This document shows, one piece after another, positions 31,314-37,119 of a DNA stretch of 37,119 nucleotides (positions within the stretch are counted from its first letter, which is position 1; each line of letters begins with the position of its first letter). The notes beneath the pieces were generated by a model. It had not been told where the DNA came from and did not search any database. It saw nothing but the letters and a program-made list of their open reading frames with translations. Both the position numbers and the translations under genes were made by a program. The stretch comes from Clostridia bacterium (GTDB lineage Bacteria > Bacillota > Clostridia > Christensenellales > Borkfalkiaceae): positions 1-37,119 of the forward strand of contig CAAGGZ010000030.1 of assembly GCA_900769545.1 (NCBI GenBank). The letters are read 5' to 3'.

Positions 31314-33899
31314 TTACTCCGCCCTAAAAACGAAGTCGTTATCAACAAAGTCCACAAGCACCTTTTGTCCGTTACGCACTTTGCCAAGCAAAATTTCTTC
31401 CGATAATCTATCTTCAATTCGTCTTTGAATAACACGCTTGAGCGGTCTCGCCCCGTACTGCGCGTCATACCCTTCTTTCACGAGCCCTGCAAGCGCCGCA
31501 TTCGTCACCGTAAGCGCAATACCACGCTGTTCGAGCAAGCGTTTCGCCAACGATTCGACAATTTTTCCGCCGATTTTTGCGCAATCTTCTTCCGACAAAC
31601 GGTGGAACACGATAATATCGTCCATACGGTTCAAAAATTCGGGACGGAACTGTTCCTTCAAGGCTTTCGTAATATTGTCTTTCATACAATCGTACTGCTT
31701 TTCCGCCGTACCGCCGTCCGCTCTGCCGTCCGCCGCAAAACCGTAAACGCCCGTTTTCGCGCTCTCTGCGACAGCCGCTCCCACATTGGAAGTGAGAATA
31801 ATGACGGCATTTTTAAAGCTGACCGTCCTGCCCTTGCTATCTGTCAAACGCCCGTCGTCAAGTATCTGCAACAACAGATTGAAAACGTCAGGGTGCGCCT
31901 TTTCAATTTCATCAAACAAAATAACGCAATAGGGCTTTGTACGCACTTTGTCCGTCAATTGCCCCGTTTGCACGTCCTCATAGCCCACATACCCAGGAGG
32001 CGCGCCAATAAGCTTTGAAATGGACTGCTTTTCCATATATTCGCTCATATCCAAGCGAATCATTTGCTCCTCAGAGCCAAACATCGCCTCGGCGAGCGCC
32101 TTACAAAGGTCGGTTTTACCCACCCCCGTAGGGCCGACAAAAATAAACGAACCAATCGGTCTTGAAGGATCTTTCAAGCCCGCTCTTGCACGGCGAATGG
32201 CTTTTGCTACCGCGCAAACCGCTTCGTTTTGCCCGATAATGCGCTTATGCAAATCGGACTCCAACCGCATCAGCTTTTCGCCCTCTTCCTGCGTAATCTT
32301 CATCAAAGGAATTTTCGCCCTTGCGCTGATAACCGCCGCGACGTGCTCTCTGCCAATCCCGGCCCTGCCGTCCTTCATACGCAGGGGAGCTTGCGATTTC
32401 TCCAACGCTTCAATTTTGGAAAGCACGAGAAGTCTCTCTTCCAGCGCCTCATGCGCCGCCGCATAGTTACCGCGCGCTTCAAAATTGCGCTGGTCTTCCG
32501 CCAAACGCATTACCTTTTCCTTGAGCTCCTGCAATTCGATACTGCCGCCTTCACCGACCACAATACGCACTCTTGCCGCCGCCTCGTCAATCAAATCAAT
32601 GGCTTTATCAGGCAAAAATCTGTCCGTAATATATCGCGCCGAAAGATGTACCGCCGCCTCAATCGCTTCATCGGTAATAACAATGCTATGATGTTCTTCG
32701 TATTTAGGACGCAGTCCTTTTAATATGGTAATTGCGTCTGCTTCCGAGGGTTCCTCCACGTGCACAGGCGTAAAACGACGCTCTAACGCGCTGTCTTTTT
32801 CAATATATTTGCGGTACTCCTCAATCGTGGTTGCGCCAATCACTTGCAAGTCTCCGCGCGCAAGCATTGGCTTTAAAATATTCGCCGCGTCCATACTTCC
32901 TTCCGAAGACGAGCCTGCCCCGACGAGCGTATGAATCTCGTCGATAAACAGCACAATATCGCCGTCTTTTAACACTGCTTCAATAAGGTTTTTCAGCTTT
33001 TCTTCAAATTCACCGCGATATTTCGTTCCTGCCAAAAGCCCCGGCAAATCCACAGAGAACACCGTTTTATTATAGAGCTGTTCAGGCACGTTTTCATCCA
33101 CAATGAGCTGTGAAAGCCCCTCGATAATCGCGCTTTTACCAACCCCCGGTTCCCCAATCAAAACGGGATTGTTTTTCGAGCGGCGTGAAAGCACCTGTAC
33201 CACTTTTTCAATTTCTTGCTTTCTTCCGATAACAGGATCGATTTTTCCTCGACGGGCTCTTTCCGTCATATCAATACCGTATCCTAATAACTTTTCCGCT
33301 GCGCTCGCGCTCATCGTCTTAGTAGGCTTTTCCGATTTTTCTTCCTTTTTCGGCGTTTGCGTTGCCTGTTTTAAAAACCAAGTATCTGCCTCAATACTCG
33401 GAAATTCATCCTCACCTAACGAGAAACTATTCGGCTTGGGTTCGGGATCGCTTTCCCCAAACTGACGACGATTTTGCAACACACGGAGCGCAGAATACGT
33501 CCGTTGTTTTAAAATTTCAATATCCGCAAAATTCCGCAAAAAGCTAACGCCAAGACAATCGGGCGTAGACAGAATTTCATACAGCATATGCGCCGTACCT
33601 GCCAACATTCCCATACCTTTTGCCGCTACAACCGCTCTATCGTACATTTGTTGCGTGCGCAAAGTAAGCCCCTGTCCTTGGAAGTTTTTATTCACCTTCA
33701 AAGAGAACAAGTTGCCGTATTCCTCACGCAAAACGCCTTCCCCTGCGAGAATGCCGTAGGCAGTACACTCTGGCAAGCATAAAAACGCATAGATAAAATG
33801 CTCGCTGCCCACAAAACTGGTATCTGCCATTGCCGCCGTGCGGTTGGCAATATCGAGCGCCTTTCTGAAATTTTCCGTTGCATTTGATAAAGGATACAT
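31314..33899 (-). CDS. clpC: ClpC-type AAA+ unfoldase
   Basis: Unfolds substrates, including McsB arginine-phosphorylated proteins, for ClpP. At 861 residues: Clp N-domain (about 1-145), a linker, AAA-1 with Walker A GEPGVGKS (249-256) and FIDEIHTL, a ClpC middle domain (about 450-495), and AAA-2 with GPTGVGKT (589-596) and LFDEIEKAHP. The likely ClpP-docking loop is the YGF at 719-721. The N-domain looks divergent from B. subtilis ClpC. It sits between mcsB and aroC on the same strand. Confidence 0.95.
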   Translation of the reverse strand: MYPLSNATENFRKALDIANRTAAMADTSFVGSEHFIYAFLCLPECTAYGILAGEGVLREEYGNLFSLKVNKNFQGQGLTLRTQQMYDRAVVAAKGMGMLAGTAHMLYEILSTPDCLGVSFLRNFADIEILKQRTYSALRVLQNRRQFGESDPEPKPNSFSLGEDEFPSIEADTWFLKQATQTPKKEEKSEKPTKTMSASAAEKLLGYGIDMTERARRGKIDPVIGRKQEIEKVVQVLSRRSKNNPVLIGEPGVGKSAIIEGLSQLIVDENVPEQLYNKTVFSVDLPGLLAGTKYRGEFEEKLKNLIEAVLKDGDIVLFIDEIHTLVGAGSSSEGSMDAANILKPMLARGDLQVIGATTIEEYRKYIEKDSALERRFTPVHVEEPSEADAITILKGLRPKYEEHHSIVITDEAIEAAVHLSARYITDRFLPDKAIDLIDEAAARVRIVVGEGGSIELQELKEKVMRLAEDQRNFEARGNYAAAHEALEERLLVLSKIEALEKSQAPLRMKDGRAGIGREHVAAVISARAKIPLMKITQEEGEKLMRLESDLHKRIIGQNEAVCAVAKAIRRARAGLKDPSRPIGSFIFVGPTGVGKTDLCKALAEAMFGSEEQMIRLDMSEYMEKQSISKLIGAPPGYVGYEDVQTGQLTDKVRTKPYCVILFDEIEKAHPDVFNLLLQILDDGRLTDSKGRTVSFKNAVIILTSNVGAAVAESAKTGVYGFAADGRADGGTAEKQYDCMKDNITKALKEQFRPEFLNRMDDIIVFHRLSEEDCAKIGGKIVESLAKRLLEQRGIALTVTNAALAGLVKEGYDAQYGARPLKRVIQRRIEDRLSEEILLGKVRNGQKVLVDFVDNDFVFRAE

Positions 33900-33941
33900 A
33901 CTCCACCTATTTGCGACTTATTTCCTTGCAAGGAGCCTCGC

Positions 33942-34979
33942 TCACTTGCCGTCTTTTACCACTTTCACCATTCTGGACAAAACACGTCCCACCGTCTCCG
34001 CGCGCACCATATCACACTCTTTCTCGCTGGCATCACGAAGATCATTATTCGCTCTAAACACCGTCGGGCGGAGCCCTTCGATAAAGTCATCAAGCTCGTC
34101 CAAGCTCTCCGCTATAAAGAACCCGAAAATCACGCCCAATTTAATATCCACCATCTTGGAGTGAAATTCTTTCATACTCAACATAGCGCAATTTGTGAGC
34201 GTTCCATACGAACGCAAACATCTGTCCTTGAGCTCCAATTCCGAAGTCTTTAACATTTCCAAGCGCGCTTCTTTTTCCAATTCAATGATTTGCTCGGCAG
34301 TATGCTCCACCGCTTTCAAAATCTCTTCTTCCGAAACGCCCAACGTGCGTTCGTTGCTCACCTGATACACACAGCCTTCCGCAGTCGAGCCTTCTCCGAA
34401 TGCGCCGCGCACTGTCAAGCCGTTCGCCCGTAATTTGGGCAGTAATTTTTTCAAACCGCCGCTCCAAACCAGCCCGGGCAAAAACATCATCACCGACGCG
34501 CGCATACCTGTACCGAGATTGCTGGGACAAGCCGTTAAATAACCAAGCTTTTCATCAAACGCAAAGTCGAACAACGCCCCGAGCCCATCGTCAATGGCGC
34601 AAATACGCTCGTATGCCTTATATAACGCCAACCCTTTAACGATATACTGTTCTCGCAAATGGTCTTCCTCATTCACCATAACCGACACCGTATTATCCCA
34701 AGAAACAAATGCCGCTCCCCCTTTGCTTTTAAGGAGCGCAGGGCTGATGAGATATTGCTCCTGTAAGAGCATTGCCTGCTCGGCACTGAGCGCGCCTATG
34801 TCGTATTTTCTAAACTGGTCGTGGTCGAGGCTATCTAAGCCCTCTTTTACAAGATGTACAATGTCCGCTGCCTGCATATCGTCCATTTTAGTCGGAAACG
34901 GATATGCGGCAAAATTACGAGCAAGGCGAATACGGGTAGAAATTACGATTGTTTGGTCTGTTTCGGGTTGCCACGCCAT
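33942..34979 (-). CDS. mcsB: Protein-arginine kinase McsB
   Basis: Phosphorylates arginines on misfolded proteins, tagging them for ClpC-ClpP. Phosphagen-kinase-like core: ISTRIRLARN (14-23), FVSWDNTVSVMVNEEDHLR (the guanidine-site NEEDHLR), NLGTGMRAS, and the C-terminal phosphoarginine-binding type DMVRAE. Length 345. The ATG at 34979 has GAGGA six bases upstream and overlaps the end of mcsA by 37 bases, keeping the whole conserved N-terminus. Confidence 0.96.
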   Translation of the reverse strand: MAWQPETDQTIVISTRIRLARNFAAYPFPTKMDDMQAADIVHLVKEGLDSLDHDQFRKYDIGALSAEQAMLLQEQYLISPALLKSKGGAAFVSWDNTVSVMVNEEDHLREQYIVKGLALYKAYERICAIDDGLGALFDFAFDEKLGYLTACPSNLGTGMRASVMMFLPGLVWSGGLKKLLPKLRANGLTVRGAFGEGSTAEGCVYQVSNERTLGVSEEEILKAVEHTAEQIIELEKEARLEMLKTSELELKDRCLRSYGTLTNCAMLSMKEFHSKMVDIKLGVIFGFFIAESLDELDDFIEGLRPTVFRANNDLRDASEKECDMVRAETVGRVLSRMVKVVKDGK

Positions 34980-35470
34980 ACAAAATCCTCCTCAATCGCC
35001 ATTTTGCTTCTCATACGGGATAACTTATCCGCATAACCCTTTGCGTCGTCGAAGTTCCCCTCTGCCGTTAATTTTTGAATAATCAACGTCAACTCGTAAC
35101 ACTGACGGTTACATCTCGTCAATGCGAGCGGGTCCGCCTCTTCCAAGTCCTCTTCTTCCACGTCGATTGTCGGGCTTTTCCCAACGTGCGGCTTTAACGA
35201 GCGTTGCATTTTGGAAATAATCGGCTCGATGTCCTCTGACATCATTTGATAACAGTACGCGCACCCGACGTATTTCTGCTGACGAACTTCTTCTATGTTT
35301 GTCCCACAATAAGGACAAGCGGAAAGCGTCATTTCGCCCTCCGCCGTATCTTCATTGACGAACATACGGAGATAACACTCCAAACAGTAACTGCGCGTTT
35401 CGCGTTTACCGCTCTTTACCAGTTCGTATACTTTCGTCGCTTCATTTTTTTTACATTGATAGCAGAGCAT
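34943..35470 (-). CDS. mcsA: McsA, zinc-binding activator of McsB
   Basis: Partner and activator of the McsB kinase. Four CxxC pairs: C3/C6, C29/C32, C52/C55 and C70/C73, giving two zinc sites. An acidic linker follows (VEEEDLEEADP), then a C-terminal UVR domain (about 130-162). At 175 residues it matches the family. The start lies 10 bp after the XRE regulator's stop and its end overlaps mcsB. Confidence 0.95.
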   Translation of the reverse strand: MLCYQCKKNEATKVYELVKSGKRETRSYCLECYLRMFVNEDTAEGEMTLSACPYCGTNIEEVRQQKYVGCAYCYQMMSEDIEPIISKMQRSLKPHVGKSPTIDVEEEDLEEADPLALTRCNRQCYELTLIIQKLTAEGNFDDAKGYADKLSRMRSKMAIEEDFVWRGNPKQTKQS

Positions 35471-35480
35471 GCAATCCCCT

Positions 35481-36176
35481 TTACGCCTTTTTTTGTTCCT
35501 CTTCTGCTTTTTTATCCGACTTTTGTTTTTTCTTATTCTTATCTCTATGGAAGAATGAACGGAAGAATACCCAAAGCACTTCCAATACCTGCAAGGGAAT
35601 CCCTACCAAAAACAACACCCAAAGTCCACTGTGATCCGCGCCATTTGAGATAAATACCGTTTTCGCCGTGGAGTATATACACACCAACGTTATCCATATC
35701 AACAGTGAAATGGAACAAAAACCGATTAAGCGGTATCTCCATACGCCTGAATACACAATCAATACAATCGCTTGCGCTACCAGAGCATATAAGAAACAGA
35801 GCCCCAATCCATTTTTGTTACTTAACGTCAAATTTAAAATAACAAACAGACAAGTCGCTACCAACCACACAATACCGCTGGAAAGCAACATAATCAAAAG
35901 GTGCAACCATTTCGTTTTCTTTTTATTACGCAGCGCTTCGTCCGTAGGGACGGTTATTTTTTCACCCACCAGCTCATTGAGCGTTACGTGGAAGAGCTCC
36001 GCAAGTTGCATCAACGTATACACGTCGGGAATACCGTTACCCGACTCCCATTTCGATACAGATTTATCCGAATAATTTATTTTTTCCGCAACCTCCGCCT
36101 GCGTCATACCTGCGGCTTTACGGCAACGTATTAAGTTGTCCGCAATCTTGCGGTTAATTTCGCTAACATTTTCCAT
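35481..36176 (-). CDS. XRE-family regulator with C-terminal membrane domain
   Basis: The N-terminal helix-turn-helix (about 9-70) has LIRCRKAAGMTQAEVAEKI and YSDKSVSKWESGNGIPDVYTLMQLAELF. It is followed by four hydrophobic spans (about 90-117, 124-144, 150-172, 184-206) and a Lys/Glu-rich tail. Such fusions can link DNA binding to membrane state; the signal is unknown. It occupies the position normally held by ctsR, directly before mcsA-mcsB-clpC. The promoter's -10 is six bases from its ATG, with no ribosome site, so the transcript should be leaderless. A 17-bp dyad covers the -10, suggesting self-repression. Confidence 0.88.
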   Translation of the reverse strand: MENVSEINRKIADNLIRCRKAAGMTQAEVAEKINYSDKSVSKWESGNGIPDVYTLMQLAELFHVTLNELVGEKITVPTDEALRNKKKTKWLHLLIMLLSSGIVWLVATCLFVILNLTLSNKNGLGLCFLYALVAQAIVLIVYSGVWRYRLIGFCSISLLIWITLVCIYSTAKTVFISNGADHSGLWVLFLVGIPLQVLEVLWVFFRSFFHRDKNKKKQKSDKKAEEEQKKA

Positions 36177-36193
36177 AATACTATAATAGCATT
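36177..36193. promoter_or_regulatory. Candidate operator dyad over the XRE promoter
   Basis: The minus strand reads AATGCTAT-T-ATAGTATT: eight-base arms with seven complementary positions. It contains the whole -10 box and abuts the start codon, an ideal repressor position for the encoded HTH protein (inference). Confidence 0.6.
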
Positions 36194-36211
36194 TTTTTCA
36201 GGTTTCGTCAA
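36183..36211 (-). promoter_or_regulatory. Promoter of the XRE-mcsA-mcsB-clpC(-aro) unit
   Basis: TTGACG (36211-36206), 17-base spacer, TATTAT (36188-36183) preceded by TGC (extended -10). Six bases separate it from the ATG. No CtsR-type GGTCAAA tandem or CIRCE element is visible. Confidence 0.85.
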
Positions 36212-36290
36212 GTATGTAGGGCTATTTTCCTTTAGAATTTATAAGGTTTACAACGCAATAAAACCAAAATCGACAAAACTTCATAAAAAT

Positions 36291-36326
36291 GTAAAAAAAT
36301 CACTCCTCAGTTTCCCAAGGAGCGAT
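36291..36326 (-). terminator. Terminator of the ABC ATPase gene
   Basis: Minus-strand ATCGCTCCT pairs with AGGAGTGAT (one G-U) around a ten-base loop and is followed by seven Ts. It lies about 17 bases past the stop. Confidence 0.88.
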
Positions 36327-36342
36327 ATTTTTCATAATTCAA

Positions 36343-37119
36343 TTATTCTTCAACAGAATCATCGGAAGAAGGATCTTCTTCAATGGGCTTTTCAAGGTTA
36401 GCCTTTGCTTCAGCTCTCTTCGCCATTCTTGCGTCCTTTCTTGCCTGCGCTTTCATTTCTTTCGTTACGATACGAGCAGCAGCAATACGTTCGGACATTT
36501 CCTGAGGTGTAGGAGGCGTGAATGCGGAGCCTTCTGCATTTTCTTCGATAACTTCATAACCACCGTCTCTTTCAAGCAACGAAGCTTCCGTTGCGCTGTC
36601 GAAAAGGTGAATGTGGTTTGCGTCGAATGCAAGCTCTACAACGTCCTTCAAAGCAACAACCGCACGGCTAGAAATCTTAGCGATCATCTGCGTGGAGTTG
36701 TCGATAACCGAGCTTTCCTTGCCTTCATAGTCAAGTTCGCAGTAAATCTGCGTTTCAGCACCAAGCTTTTCGATAACTTCGATACGAGCGCTTACAACCG
36801 TTTCAGGAGAGTTGGAAATGAACAACTGATCCTGATGAATATCTTCGGGACGAACGCCGAGGATTACGGGCTTACCAGTATCAAGGTATTCGCTGAGATT
36901 CTTAACTCTTGCTTCAACAGTCTTAGGAAGAAGAATCTTGTTGCCGCCAACAAAGCTTACGAATACTTTGCCACCTTCGGAAACAAGGGTAGCGTCTCTG
37001 AAGAAGTTCATCTGAGGGGTACCGATGAAGCTTGCAACGAACAAGTTAATAGGATAGTCGTACAAGTTCTGAGGGGTATCCACCTGCTGCATGAAACCGT
37101 CTTTCATAACAACGATTCT
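36343..37119 (-). CDS. Sugar ABC transporter ATPase (MsmX/UgpC type), 5' part outside window
   Basis: The open frame runs off the right edge. The in-window part begins RIVVMKDGFMQQVDTPQNLYDYP, just after the ATPase core's H-loop region. It continues as the TOBE/regulatory domain (ILGVRPEDI, IEVIEKLGAET, HIHLFDSATEASL). Such ATPases energise carbohydrate or glycerol-phosphate importers and are often shared among several. After the domain's usual end (near LFDSATE), an extra tail of about 75 residues is Glu/Ala/Lys-rich and ends SSDDSVEE. The Met at 37107 is internal, not the start. Confidence 0.9.
   Translation of the reverse strand, partial: RIVVMKDGFMQQVDTPQNLYDYPINLFVASFIGTPQMNFFRDATLVSEGGKVFVSFVGGNKILLPKTVEARVKNLSEYLDTGKPVILGVRPEDIHQDQLFISNSPETVVSARIEVIEKLGAETQIYCELDYEGKESSVIDNSTQMIAKISSRAVVALKDVVELAFDANHIHLFDSATEASLLERDGGYEVIEENAEGSAFTPPTPQEMSERIAAARIVTKEMKAQARKDARMAKRAEAKANLEKPIEEDPSSDDSVEE

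Noticed and set aside
1..37119. tRNA genes, CRISPR arrays, IS elements, phage genes
   Set aside because: Read intergenic regions on both strands; no tRNA T-arm/acceptor pattern, no spaced repeats of CRISPR type, no transposase or integrase frames.

Overview
The window looks like core chromosome of a low-to-moderate GC Bacillota (Firmicutes) bacterium, most likely a Clostridia lineage. This is inferred from gene content: a dgt-dnaG-rpoD-trmK-Nif3 block, a T-box leader on pheST, an mcsA-mcsB-clpC stress-protease locus, a DUF3343/cysteine-desulfurase pair, and perfect sigma-A type promoters (TTGACA-17-TATAAT). I see no rRNA, tRNA, CRISPR, insertion sequence, integrase or prophage gene. All genes but two lie on the minus strand, so coordinates fall in the direction of transcription.

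Layout, right to left (transcription order). (1) 37119-36343: the C-terminal part of a MsmX/UgpC-type sugar ABC ATPase, with its terminator. (2) 36176-25286: a tightly packed run of eleven genes: a membrane-anchored XRE regulator, mcsA, mcsB, clpC, then aroC-aroB-aroA-aroE-aroQ-aroK (six of the seven shikimate-pathway steps, lacking only DAHP synthase) and an SDR resembling EF-P 5-aminopentanone reductase. (3) 25195-23021: two small unknown proteins, a plus-strand cysteine desulfurase-like enzyme and a divergent DUF3343 protein. (4) 22981-21835: nth followed by two small helical proteins. (5) 21690-21067: mscL with its own promoter and terminator. (6) 20995-14560: a promoter and Phe-type T-box leader, then pheS-pheT-truB-ribF-endonuclease IV. 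(7) 14484-12291: an M24 peptidase, efp and dtd. (8) 11904-9393: a GT8 glycosyltransferase, a PlsC-like acyltransferase and a CrtO-like acyltransferase, probably an envelope glycolipid cassette. (9) 9216-1: dgt-dnaG-rpoD-trmK-Nif3-zinc-ribbon-alr-5-formyl-THF cyclo-ligase, a five-span membrane protein, and rsmD running off the left edge.

The most unusual signal is a short G-rich repeat with minus-strand core GGGGGCATGTACG. It occurs six times, always in the same orientation. It sits inside variable loops of TrmK, TruB and AroC, at the C-terminus of a small protein, and over the start regions of aroE and the SDR gene. No known feature type explains it. Second, the canonical repressor ctsR is absent from the front of the mcsA-mcsB-clpC operon. 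Its place is taken by an XRE-DNA-binding/four-helix membrane protein whose predicted mRNA is leaderless and whose -10 box lies inside a near-perfect palindrome. The same transcription unit appears to continue into the aromatic amino acid genes. Two other genes (nth and a small unknown protein) also have promoters placed for leaderless transcription.
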